From: Osmia lignaria lignaria | Lineage: Eukaryota > Arthropoda > Insecta > Hymenoptera > Megachilidae | Direction: 5' to 3' | DNA: 64,000 nucleotides | Assembly (NCBI RefSeq): GCF_051020975.1 | Contig: NW_027478160.1 | Span: 9,136,001 to 9,200,000 of the forward strand | In this document: positions 23,012-35,900 of the stretch, piece by piece | How the letters are laid out: each line of letters starts with the position of its first letter | Position numbering within the stretch: position 1 is the first letter of the stretch | Program-made: the position numbers and the translations under genes | The notes under the pieces: model-generated | What the model was told of the DNA's origin: nothing | The model's database searches: none | Seen by the model: the letters and a program-made list of their open reading frames with translations, nothing else

Positions 23012-25520
23012 TCAGATGCGTAGTTCTCGAGATATATCAAGATATTTAAAAGTTCCGAAGCCGCACCAACATAATAGAGATACAGAAACACCGTGGCCCC
23101 TTTCTTTGAGATAACTCTGCACTAGTGCGAGCCGCAAATGCCACTTCCAGCTTAGCTGTGCAGAAGAAGAACAACAAGAAGAAGAAATATCTCGAAATAT
23201 CTCCGTCAGGCCCCTTCCCTTGAGATATATCTGCAAATATCTCGGAAACGAAGCGAGCTATGGCAAAATGTTAAGAGACCTTTTTTGTAGAGAATTATGT
23301 TGCCTACAATTTATGTTCTATGATATTTTTTGATCAGAAGCGTAGTTTTCGAGATATATCGTGATATTTAAAAGTTCCGAAGCCGCACCAACATAATAGA
23401 GATACAGAAACACCGTGGCCCCTTTCTTTGAGATAACTCTGCACTATTGCGAGCTGCAAATGCCACTTCCAGCTTAGCTGTGCAGAGGAAGAACAACAAG
23501 AAGAAGAAATATCTCGAAATATGTCCGTCAGGCCAGTTCCTTTGAGCTGAATCTGCAAATATCTCGGAAACGAAGCGAGCTATGGCAAAATGTTAAGAGA
23601 CCGTTTTTGTAGAGAATTAAGTTTCCTACTTTTTATGTTCTATGATATTTTTTGATCAGATGCGTAGTTCTCGAGATATATCAAGATATTTAAAAGTTCC
23701 GAAGCCGCACCAACATAATAGAGATACAGAAACACCGTGGCCCCTTTCTTTGAGATAACTCTGCACTAGTGCGAGCCGCAAATGCCACTTCCAGCTTAGC
23801 TGTGCAGAAGAAGAACAACAAGAAGAAGAAATATCTCGAAATATGTCCGTCCGGCCCCTTCCCTTGAGATATATCTGCAAATATCTCGGAAACGAAGCGA
23901 GCTATGGCAAAATGTTAAGAGACCTTTTTTGTAGAGAATTAAGTTTCCTACTTTTTATGTTCTATGATATTTTTTGATCAGATGCGTAGTTCTCGAGATA
24001 TATCAAGATATTTAAAAGTTCCGAAGCCGCACCAACATAATAGAGATACAGAAACACCGTGGCCCCTTTCTTTGAGATAACTCTGCACTAGTGCGAGCCG
24101 CAAATGCCACTTCCAGCTTAGCTGTGCAGAAGAAGAACAACAAGAAGAAGAAATATCTCGAAATATGTCCGTCAGGCCCCTTCCCTTGAGATAAATATGC
24201 AAATATCTCGGAAACGAAGCGAGCTATGGCAAAATGTTAAGAGACCTTTTTTGTAGAGAATTAAGTTTCCTACTTTTTATGTTCTATGATATTTTTTGAT
24301 CAGATGCGTAGTTCTCGAGATATATCAAGATATTTAAAAGTTCCGAAGCCGCACCAACATAATAGAGATACAGAAACACCGTGGCCCAGTTCTTTGAGAT
24401 AACTCTGCACTATTGCGAGCTGGAAATGCCACTTCCAGTTTAGCTGTGCAGAAGAAGAACAACAAGAAGAAGAAATATCTCGAAATATGTCCGTTAGGCC
24501 CCTTCCCTTGAGATAAATCTGCAAATATCTCGGAAACAAAGCGAGCTATGGCAAAATGTTAAGAGACCTTTTTTGTAGAGAATTAAGTTTCCTACTTTTT
24601 ATGATCTATGATATTTTTTGATCAGAAGCGTAGTTTTCGAGATATATCGAGATATTTAAAAGTTCCGAAGCCGCACCAACATAATAGAGATACAGAAACA
24701 CCGTGGCCCCTTTCTTTGAGATAACTCTGCACTAGTGCGAGCCGCAAATGCCACTTCCAGCTTAGTTGTGCAGAAGAAGAACAACAAGAAGAGGAAATAT
24801 CTCGAAATATGTCCGTCAGGCCCCTTCCCTTGAGATAAATATGCAAATATCTCGGAAACGAAGCGAGCTATGGCAAAATGTTAAGAGACCTTTTTTGTAG
24901 AGAATTAAGTTTCCTACTTTTTATGTTCTATGATATTTTTTGATCAGATGCGTAGTTCTCGAGATATATCAAGATATTTAAAAGTTCCGAAGCCGCACCA
25001 ACATAATAGAGATACAGAAACACCGTGGCCCCTTTCTTTGAGATAACTCTGCACTAGTGCGAGCCGCAAATGCCACTTCCAACTTAGCTGTGCAGAAGAA
25101 GAACAACAAGAAGAAGAAATATCTCGAAATATGTCCGTCAGGCCCCTTCCCTTGAGATAAATCTGCAAATATCTCGGAAACGAAGCGAGCTATGGCAAAA
25201 TGTTAAGAGACCTTTTTTGTAGAGAATTAAGTTTCCTACTTTTTATGTTCTATGATATTTTTTGATCAGATGCGTAGTTCTCGAGATATATCAAGATATT
25301 TAAAAGTTCCGAAGCCGCACCAACATAATAGTGATACAGAAACACCGTGGCCCGTTTCTTTGAGATAACTCTGCACTAGTGCGAGCCGCAAATGCCACTT
25401 CCAGCTTAGCTGTGCAGAAGAAGAACAACAAGAAGAAGAAATATCTCGAAATATGTCCGTCAGGCCCCTTCCCTTGAGATATATCTGCAAATATCTCGGA
25501 AACGAAGCGAGCTATGGCAA

Positions 25521-25535
25521 AATGTAAAAGAGACC
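25521..25535 (+). other. Single-base insertion, first phase shift of the array
   Basis: The usual AATGTTAAGAGACC reads AATGTAAAAGAGACC, with one extra base and a T-to-A change. Monomer spacing becomes 323 bp here (25266 to 25589). It sits in an A run, where sequencing errors are also common. Confidence 0.85.
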
Positions 25536-26090
25536 TTTTTTGTAGAGAATTATGTTTCCTACAATTTATGTTCTATGACATTTTTTGATCAGAAGCGTTG
25601 TTTTCGAGATATATCGAGATATTTAAAAGTTCCGAAGCCGCACCAACATAATAGAGATACAGAAACACCGTGGCCCCTTTCTTTGAGATAACTCTGCACT
25701 AGTGCGAGCCGCAAATGCCACTTCCAGCTTAGCTGTGCAGAAGAAGAACAACAAGAAGAAGAAATATCTCGAAATATGTCCGTCAGGCCCCTTCCCTTGA
25801 GATAAATATGCAAATATCTCGGAAACGAAGCGAGCTATGGCAAAATGTTAAGAGACCTTTTTTGTAGAGAATTAAGTTTCCTACTTTTTATGTTCTATGA
25901 TATTTTTTGATCAGATGCGTAGTTCTCGAGATACATCAAGATATTTAAAAGTTCCGAAGCCGCACCAACATAATAGAGATACAGAAACACCGTGGCCCCT
26001 TTCTTTGAGATAACTCTGCACTATTGCGAGCTGCAAATGCCACTTCCAGCTTAGCTGTGCAGAGGAAGAACAACAAGAAGAAGAAATATC

Positions 26091-26102
26091 TCGAAAATGT
26101 CC
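26091..26102 (+). other. Single-base deletion, second phase shift
   Basis: The usual TCGAAATATGTCC reads TCGAAAATGTCC, so one T is lost and the original phase is restored. Confidence 0.85.
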
Positions 26103-27032
26103 GTCAGGCCAGTTCCTTTGAGCTGAATCTGCAAATATCTCGGAAACGAAGCGAGCTATCGCAAAATGTTAAGAGACCGTTTTTGTAGAGAATTAAGTTT
26201 CCTACTTTTTATGTTCTATGATATTTTTTGATGAGACGCGTAGTTCTCGAGATATATCAAGATATTTAAAAGTTCCGAAGCCGCACCAACATAATAGAGA
26301 TACAGAAACACCGTGGCCCCTTTCTTTGAGATAACTCTGCACTATTGCGAGCTGCAAATGCCACTTCCAGCTTAGCTGTGCAGAAGGAGAACAACAAGAA
26401 GGAGAAATATCTCGAAATATGTCCGTCAGGCCCCTTCCCTTGAGATAAATCTGCAAATATCTCGGAAACGAAGAGAGCTATGGCAAAATGTTAAGAGACC
26501 TTTTTTGTAGAGAATTAAGTTTCCTACTTTTCATGTTCTATGATATTTTTTGATCAGATGCGTAGTTCTCGAGATATATCAAGATATTTAAAAGTTCCGA
26601 AGTCGCACCAACATAATAGAGATACAGAAACACCGTGGCCCCTTTCTTTGAGATAACTCTGCACTAGTGCGAGCCGCAAATGCCACTTCCAGCTTAGCTG
26701 TGCAGAAGAAGAACAACAAGAAGAAGAAATATCTCGAAATATGTCCGTCAGGCCCCTTCCCTTGGGATAAATCTGCAAATATCTCGGAAACCAAGCGAGC
26801 TATGGCAAAATGTTAAGAGACCTTTTTTGTAGAGAATTAAGTTTCCTACTTTTTATGTTCTATGATATTTTTTGATCAGATGCGTAGTTCTCGAGATATA
26901 TCAAGATATTTAAAAGTTCCGAAGCCGCACCAACATAATAGAGATACAGAAACACCGTGGCCCCTTTCTTTGAGATAACTCTGCACTATTGCGAGCTGTA
27001 AATGCCACTTCCAGCTTAGCTGTGCAGAAGAA

Positions 27033-27043
27033 GAACAAACAAG
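27033..27043 (+). other. Single-base insertion, third phase shift
   Basis: The usual GAACAACAAG reads GAACAAACAAG, with one extra A in the purine tract. All monomers to the right up to 60365 keep this new phase exactly. Confidence 0.85.
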
Positions 27044-27842
27044 AAGAAGAAATATCTCGAAATATGTCCGTCAGGCCCCTTCCCTTGAGATATATCTGCA
27101 AATATCTCGGAAACGAAGCGAGCTATGGCAAAATGTTAAGAGACCTTTTTTGTAGAGAATTATGTTTCCTACAATTTATGTTCTATGATATTTTTTGATC
27201 AGAAGCGTAGTTTTCGAGATACATCGAGATATTTAAAAGTTCCGAAGCCGCACCAACATAATAGAGATACAGAAACACCGTGGCCCCTTTCTTTGAGATA
27301 ACTCTGCACTAGTGCGAGCCGCAAATGCCACTTCCAGCTTAGCTGTGCAGAAGAAGAACAACAAGAAGAAGAAATATCTCGAAATATGTCCGTCAGGCCC
27401 CTTCCCTTGAGATATATCTGCAAATATCTCGGGAACGAAGCGAGCTATGGCAAAATGTTAAGAGACCTTTTTTGTAGAGAATTCTGTTTCCTACAATTTA
27501 TGTTCTATGATATTTTTTGATCAGAAGCGTAGTTTTCGAGATATATCGAGATATTTAAAAGTTCCGAAGCCGCACCAACATAATAGAGATACAGAAACAC
27601 CGTGGCCCCTTTCTTTGAGATAACTCTGCACTAGTGCGAGCCGCAAATGCCACTTCCAGCTTAGCTGTGCAGAAGAAGAACAACAAGAAGAAGAAATATC
27701 TCGAAATATGTCCGTCAGGCCCCTTCCCTTGAGATAAATCTGCAAATATCTCGGAAACGAAGCGAGCTATGGCAAAATGTTAAGAGACCTTTTTTGTAGA
27801 GAATTAAGTTTCCTACTTTTTATGTTCTATGATATTTTTTGA

Positions 27843-30800
27843 TCAGATGCGTAGTTCTCGAGATATATCAAGATATTTAAAAGTTCCGAAGCCGCACCAA
27901 CATAATAGAGATACAGAAACACCGTGGCCCCTTTCTTTGAGATAACTCTGCACTATTGCGAGCTGCAAATGCCACTTCCAGCTTAGCTGTGCAGAGGAAG
28001 AACAACAAGAAGAAGAAATATCTCGAAATATGTCCGACAGGCCAGTTCCTTTGAGCTGAATCTGCAAATATCTCGGAAACGAAGCGAGCTATGGCAAAAT
28101 GTTAAGAGACGTTTTTTATAGAGAATTATGTTTCCTACAATTTATGTTCTATGATATTTTTTGATCAGAAGCGTAGTTTTCGAGATATATCGAGATATTT
28201 AAAAGTTCCGAAGCCGCACCAACATAATAGGGATACAGAAACACCGTGGCCCCTTTCTTTGAGATAACTCTGCACTAGTGCGAGCCGCAAATGCCACTTC
28301 CAGCTTAGCTGTGCAGAAGAAGAACAACAAGAAGAAGAAATATCTCGCAATATGTCCGTCAGGCCCCTTCCCTTGAGATAAATCTGCAAATATCTCGGAA
28401 ACGAAGCGAGCTATGGCAAAATGTTAAGAGACCTTTTTTGTAGAGAATTAAGTTTCCTACTTTTTATGTTCTATGATATTTTTTGATCAGATGCGTAGTT
28501 CTCGAGATATATCAAGATATTTAAAAGTTCCGAAGCCGCACCAACATAATAGAGATACAGAAACACCGTGGCCCCTTTCTTTGAGATAACTCTGCACTAT
28601 TGCGAGCTGCAAATGCCACTTCCAGCTTAGCTGTGCAGAGGAAGAACAACAAGAAGAAGAAATATCTCAAAATATGTCCGTCAGGCCAGTTCATTTGAGC
28701 TGAATCTGCAAATATCTCGGAAACGAAGCGAGCTATGGCAAAATGTTAAGAGACGTTTTTTACAGAGAATTATGTTTCCTACAATTTATGTTCTCTGATA
28801 TTTTTTGATCAGAAGCGTAGTTTTCGAGATATATCGAGATATTTAAAAGTTCCGAAGCCGCACCAACATAATAGGGATACAGAAACACCGTGGCCCCTTT
28901 CTTTGAGATAACTCTGCACTATTGCGAGCTGTAAATGCCACTTCCAGCTTAGCTGTGCAGAAGAAGAACAACAAGAAGAAGAAATATCTCGAAATATGTC
29001 CGTCAGGCCCCTTCCCTTGAGATATATCTGCAAATATCTCGGAAACGAAGCGAGCTATGGCAAAATGTTAAGAGACCTTTTTTGTAGGGAATTAAGTTTC
29101 CTACTTTTTATGTTCTATGATATTTTTTGATCGGATGCGTAGCTCTCGAGATATATCAAGATATTTAAAAGTTCCGAAGCCGCACCAACATAATAGAGAT
29201 ACAGAAACACCGTGGCCCCTTTCTTTGAGATAACTCTGCACTATTGCGAGCTGCAAATGCCACTTCCAGCTTAGCTGTGCAGAAGAAGACCAACAAGAAG
29301 AAGAAATATCTCGAAATATGTCCGTCAGGCCCCTTCCCTTGAGATATATCTGCAAATATCTCGGAAACGAAGCGAGCTATGGCAAAATGTTAAGAGACCT
29401 TTTTTGTAGAGAATTATGTTTCCTACAATTTAGGTTCTATGATATTTTTTGATCAGAAGCGTAGTTTTCGAGATATATCGAGATATTTAAAAGTTCCGAA
29501 GCCGCACCAACATAATAGAGATACAGAAACACCGTGGCCCCTTTCTTTGAGATAACTCTGCACTAGTGCGAGCCGCAAATGCCACTTCCAGCTTAGCTGT
29601 GCAGAAGAAGAACAACAAGAAGAAGAAATATCTCGAAATATGTCCGTCAGGCCCCTTCCCTTGAGATAAATATGCAAATATCTCGGAAACGAAGCGAGGT
29701 ATGGCAAAATGTTAAGAGACCTTTTTTGTAGAGAATTAAGTTTCCTACTTTTTACGTTATATGATATTTTTTGATCAGATGCGTAGTTCTCGAGATATAT
29801 CAAGATATTTAAAAGTTCCGAAGCCGCACCAACATAATAGAGATACAGAAACACCGTGGCCCCTTTCTTTGAGATAACTCTGCACGATTGCGAGCTGGAA
29901 ATGCCACTTCCAGTTTAGCTGTGCAGAAGAAGAACAACAAGAAGAAGAAATATCTCGAAATATGTCCATCAGGACCCTTCCCTTGAGATAAATCTGCAAA
30001 TATCTCGGAAACGAAGCGAGCTATGGCAAAATGTTAAGAGACGTTTTTTGTAGAGAATAATGTTTCCTACAATTTACGTTCTATGATATTTTTTGATCAG
30101 AAGCGTAGTTTTCGAGATATATCGATATATTTAAAAGTTCCGAAGCCGCACCAACATAATAGAGATACAGAAACACCGTGGCCCCTTTCTTTGAGATAAC
30201 TCTGCACTAGTGCGAGCCGCAAATGCCACTTCCAGCTTAGCTGTGCAGAAGAAGAACAACAAGAAGAAGAAATATCTCGAAATATGTCCGTCAGGCCCCT
30301 TCCCTTGAGATAAATCTGCAAATATCTCGGAAACGAAGCGAGCTATGGCAAAATGTTAAGAGACCTTTTTTGTAGAGAATTAAGTTTCCTACTTTTTATG
30401 TTCTATGATATTTTTTGATCAGATGCGTAGTTCTCGAGATATATCAAGATATTTAAAAGTTCCGAAGCCGCACCAACATAATAGAGATACAGAAACACCG
30501 TGGCCCCTTTCTTTGAGATAACTCTGCACTATTGCGAGCTGCAAATGCCACTTCCAGCTTAGCTGTGCAGAGGAAGAACAACAAGAAGAAGAAATATCTC
30601 GAAATATGTCCGACAGGCCAGTTCCTTTGAGCTGAATCTGCAAATATCTCGGAAACGAAGCGAGCTATGGCAAAATGTTAAGAGACGTTTTTTATAGAGA
30701 ATTATGTTTCCTACAATTTATGTTCTATGATATTTTTTGATCAGAAGCGTAGTTTTCGAGATATATCGAGATATTTAAAAGTTCCGAAGCCGCACCAACA

Positions 30801-32994
30801 TAATAGGGATACAGAAACACCGTGGCCCCTTTCTTTGAGATAACTCTGCACTAGTGCGAGCCGCAAATGCCACTTCCAGCTTAGCTGTGCAGAAGAAGAA
30901 CAACAAGAAGAAGAAATATCTCGCAATATGTCCGTCAGGCCCCTTCCCTTGAGATAAATCTGCAAATATCTCGGAAACGAAGCGAGCTATGGCAAAATGT
31001 TAAGAGACCTTTTTTGTAGAGAATTAAGTTTCCTACTTTTTATGTTCTATGATATTTTTTGATCAGATGCGTAGTTCTCGAGATATATCAAGATATTTAA
31101 AAGTTCCGAAGCCGCACCAACATAATAGAGATACAGAAACACCGTGGCCCCTTTCTTTGAGATAACTCTGCACTATTGCGAGCTGCAAATGCCACTTCCA
31201 GCTTAGCTGTGCAGAGGAAGAACAACAAGAAGAAGAAATATCTCAAAATATGTCCGTCAGGCCAGTTCATTTGAGCTGAATCTGCAAATATCTCGGAAAC
31301 GAAGCGAGCTATGGCAAAATGTTAAGAGACGTTTTTTACAGAGAATTATGTTTCCTACAATTTATGTTCTCTGATATTTTTTGATCAGAAGCGTAGTTTT
31401 CGAGATATATCGAGATATTTAAAAGTTCCGAAGCCGCACCAACATAATAGGGATACAGAAACACCGTGGCCCCTTTCTTTGAGATAACTCTGCACTATTG
31501 CGAGCTGTAAATGCCACTTCCAGCTTAGCTGTGCAGAAGAAGAACAACAAGAAGAAGAAATATCTCGAAATATGTCCGTCAGGCCCCTTCCCTTGAGATA
31601 TATCTGCAAATATCTCGGAAACGAAGCGAGCTATGGCAAAATGTTAAGAGACCTTTTTTGTAGGGAATTAAGTTTCCTACTTTTTATGTTCTATGATATT
31701 TTTTGATCGGATGCGTAGCTCTCGAGATATATCAAGATATTTAAAAGTTCCGAAGCCGCACCAACATAATAGAGATACAGAAACACCGTGGCCCCTTTCT
31801 TTGAGATAACTCTGCACTATTGCGAGCTGCAAATGCCACTTCCAGCTTAGCTGTGCAGAAGAAGACCAACAAGAAGAAGAAATATCTCGAAATATGTCCG
31901 TCAGGCCCCTTCCCTTGAGATATATCTGCAAATATCTCGGAAACGAAGCGAGCTATGGCAAAATGTTAAGAGACCTTTTTTGTAGAGAATTATGTTTCCT
32001 ACAATTTAGGTTCTATGATATTTTTTGATCAGAAGCGTAGTTTTCGAGATATATCGAGATATTTAAAAGTTCCGAAGCCGCACCAACATAATAGAGATAC
32101 AGAAACACCGTGGCCCCTTTCTTTGAGATAACTCTGCACTAGTGCGAGCCGCAAATGCCACTTCCAGCTTAGCTGTGCAGAAGAAGAACAACAAGAAGAA
32201 GAAATATCTCGAAATATGTCCGTCAGGCCCCTTCCCTTGAGATAAATATGCAAATATCTCGGAAACGAAGCGAGGTATGGCAAAATGTTAAGAGACCTTT
32301 TTTGTAGAGAATTAAGTTTCCTACTTTTTACGTTATATGATATTTTTTGATCAGATGCGTAGTTCTCGAGATATATCAAGATATTTAAAAGTTCCGAAGC
32401 CGCACCAACATAATAGAGATACAGAAACACCGTGGCCCCTTTCTTTGAGATAACTCTGCACGATTGCGAGCTGGAAATGCCACTTCCAGTTTAGCTGTGC
32501 AGAAGAAGAACAACAAGAAGAAGAAATATCTCGAAATATGTCCATCAGGACCCTTCCCTTGAGATAAATCTGCAAATATCTCGGAAACGAAGCGAGCTAT
32601 GGCAAAATGTTAAGAGACGTTTTTTGTAGAGAATAATGTTTCCTACAATTTACGTTCTATGATATTTTTTGATCAGAAGCGTAGTTTTCGAGATATATCG
32701 ATATATTTAAAAGTTCCGAAGCCGCACCAACATAATAGAGATACAGAAACACCGTGGCCCCTTTCTTTGAGATAACTCTGCACTAGTGCGAGCCGCAAAT
32801 GCCACTTCCAGCTTAGCTGTGCAGAAGAAGAACAACAAGAAGAAGAAATATCTCGAAATATGTCCGTCAGGCCCCTTCCCTTGAGATAAATCTGCAAATA
32901 TCTCGGACACGAAGCGAGCTATGGCAAAATGTTAAGAGACCTTTTTTGTAGAGAATTAAGTTTCCTACTTTTTATGTTCTATGATATTTTTTGA
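27843..32994 (+). repeat. Tandem 8-mer higher-order repeat (2576 bp x 2)
   Basis: The eight monomers at 27843-30418 recur at 30419-32994. Rare shared variants include GTCCGACAGG, GTTTTTTATAGAG, TATCTCGCAATATG, TATCTCAAAATATG, TGTTCTCTGATA (near 28790 and 31366), TTTAGGTTCTATG (near 29430 and 32006), TTTACGTTATATG (near 29750 and 32326) and ATATATCGATATAT. Later differences exist, such as GGACACGAAG near 32906 against GGAAACGAAG in the first copy. The last two monomers of copy two also start the 11-mer that follows. Confidence 0.93.
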
Positions 32995-35900
32995 TCAGAT
33001 GCGTAGTTCTCGAGATATATCAAGATATTTAAAAGTTCCGAAGCCGCACCAACATAATAGAGATACAGAAACACCGTGGCCCCTTTCTTTGAGATAACTC
33101 TGCACTATTGCGAGCTGCAAATGCCACTTCCAGCTTAGCTGTGCAGAGGAAGAACAACAAGAAGAAGAAATATCTCAAAATATGTCCGTCAGGCCAGTTC
33201 CTTTGAGCTGAATCTGCAAATATCTCGGAAACGAAGCGAGCTATGGCAAAATGTTAAGAGACGTTTTTTACAGAGAATTATGTTTCCTACAATTTATGTT
33301 CTATGATATTTTTTGATCAGAAGCGTAGTTTTCGAGATATATCGAGATATTTAAAAGTTCCGAAGCCGCACCAACATAATAGGGATACAGAAACACCGTG
33401 GCCCCTTTCTTTGAGATAACTCTGCACTAGTGCGAGCCGCAAATGCCACTTCCAGCTTAGCTGTGCAGAAGAAGAACAACAAGCAGAGGAAATATCTCGC
33501 AATATGTCCGTCAGGCCCCTTCCCTTGAGATAAATCTGCAAATATCTCGGAAACGAAGCGAGCTATGGCAAAATGTTAAGAGACCTTTTTTGTAGAGAAT
33601 TAAGTTTCCTACTTTTTATGTTCTATGATATTTTTTGATCAGATGCGTAGTTCTCAAGATATATCAAGATATTTAAAAGTTCCGAAGCCGCACCAACATA
33701 ATAGAGATACAGAAACACCGTGGCCCCTTTCTTTGAGATAACTCTGCACTATTGCGAGCTGTAAATGCCACTTCCAGCTTAGCTGTGCAGAAGAAGAACA
33801 ACAAGAAGAAGAAATATCTCGAAATATGTCCGTCAGGCCCCTTCCCTTGAGATATATCTGCAAATATCTCGGAAACGAAGCGAGCTATGGCAAAATGTTA
33901 AGAGACCTTTTTTGTAGGGAATTAAGTTTCCTACTTTTTATGTTCTATGATATTTTTTGATCGGAGGCGTAGCTCTCGAGATATATCAAGATATTTAAAA
34001 GTTCCGAAGCCGCACCAACATAATAGAGATACAGAAACACCGTGGCCCCTTTCTTTGAGATAACTCTGCACTATTGCGAGCTGCAAATGCCACTTCCAGC
34101 TTAGCTGTGCAGAAGAAGACCAACAAGAAGAAGAAATATCTCGAAATATGTCCGTCAGGCCCCTTCCCTTGAGATAAATCTGCAAATATCTCGGAAACGA
34201 AGCGAGCTATGGCAAAATGTTAAGAGACCTTATTTGTGGAGAATTAAGTTTCCTACTTTTTATGTTCTATGATATTATTTGATCAGATGCGTAGTTCTCG
34301 AGATATATCAAGATATTTAAAAGTTCCGAAGCCGCACCAACATAATAGAGATACAGAAACACCGTGGCCCCTTTCTTTGAGATAACTCTGCACTATTGCG
34401 AGCTGGAAATGCCACTTCCAGTTTAGCTGTGCAGAAGAAGAACAACAAGAAGAAGAAATATCTCGAAATATGTCCGTCAGGCCCCTTCCCTTGAGATATA
34501 TCTGCATATATCTCGGAAACGAAGCGAGCTATGGCAAAATGTTGAGAGACCTTTTTTGTAGAGAATTAAGTTTTCTACTTTTTATGTTCTATGATATTTT
34601 TTGATCAGATGCGTAGTTCTCGAGATATATCAAGATATTTAAAAGTTCCGAAGCCGCACCAACATAATAGAGATACAGAAACACCGTGGCCCCTTTCTTT
34701 GAGATAACTCGGCACTACTGCGAGCTGGAAATGCCACTTCCAGTTTAGCTGTGCAGAAGAAGAACAACAAGAAGAAGAAATATCTCGAAATATGTCCGTC
34801 AGACCTCTTCCCTTGAGATAAATCTGCAAATATCTCGGAAACGATGCGATCTATGGCAAAATGTTAAGAGACCTTTTTTGTAGAGAATTAAGTTTCCTAC
34901 TTTTTATGTTCTATGATATTTTTTGATCAGATGCGTAGTTCTCGAGATATATCAAGATATTTAAAAGTTCCGAAGCCGCACCAACATAATAGAGATACAG
35001 AAACACCGTGGCCCCTTTCTTTGAGATAACTCTGCAGTATTGCGATCTGTAAATGCCACTTCCAGCTTAGCTGTGCAGGAGAAGAACAACAAGAAGAAGA
35101 AATATCTCGAAATATGTCCGTCAGGCCCCTTCCCTTGAGATAAATCTGCAAATATCTCGGAAACGAAGCGAGCTATGGCAAAATGTTAAGAGACCTTTTT
35201 TGTAGAGAATTATGTTTCCTACAATTTATGTTCTATGATATTTTTTGATCAGAAGCGTAGTTTTCGAGATATATCGAGATATTTAAAAGTTCCGAAGCCG
35301 CACCAACATAATAGAGATACAGAAACACCGTGGCCCCTTTCTTTGAGATAACTCTGCACTATTGCGAGCTGTAAATGCCACTTCCAGCTTAGCTGTGCAG
35401 AAGAAGAACAACAAGAAGAAGAAATATCTCGAAATATGTCCGTCAGGCCCCTTCCCTTGAGATATATCTGCAAATATCTCGGAAACGAAGCGAGCTATGG
35501 CAAAATGTTAAGAGACCTTTTTTGTAGAGAATTATGTTTCCTACAATTTATGTTCTATGATATTTTTTGATCAGAAGCGTAGTTTTCGAGATACATCGAG
35601 ATATTTAAAAGTTCCGAAGCCGCACCAACATAATAGAGATACAGAAACACCGTGGCCCCTTTCTTTGAGATAACTCTGCACTAGTGCGAGCCGCAAATGC
35701 CACTTCCAGCTTAGCTGTGCAGAAGAAGAACAACAAGAAGAAGAAATATCTCGAAATATGTCCGTCAGGCCCCTTCCCTCGAGATAAATCTGCAAATATC
35801 TCGGAAACGAAGCGAGCTATGGCAAAATGTTAAGAGACCTTTTTTGTAGGGAATTAAGTTTCCTACTTTTTATGTTCTATGATATTTTTTGATCAGATGC

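Larger units (their letters stand above)
23012..27842 (+). repeat. Mixed satellite segment containing the array's phase shifts
   Basis: Fifteen monomers lie here. The first two copy 17860-18503. Three single-base length changes fall between 25520 and 27040, the only single-base ones found in the window: an extra base in AATGTAAAAGAGACC near 25521-25535, a lost T in TCGAAAATGTCC near 26091-26102, and an extra A in GAACAAACAAG near 27033-27043. Everything else stays on the 322-bp lattice. No gene is seen. Confidence 0.88.

Noticed and set aside
29453..29854. A 133-codon minus-strand frame, repeated at 32029-32430
   Set aside because: It joins one monomer's frame to the neighbouring one through local substitutions, starts at GTG, and its second copy is simply the 8-mer duplicate.
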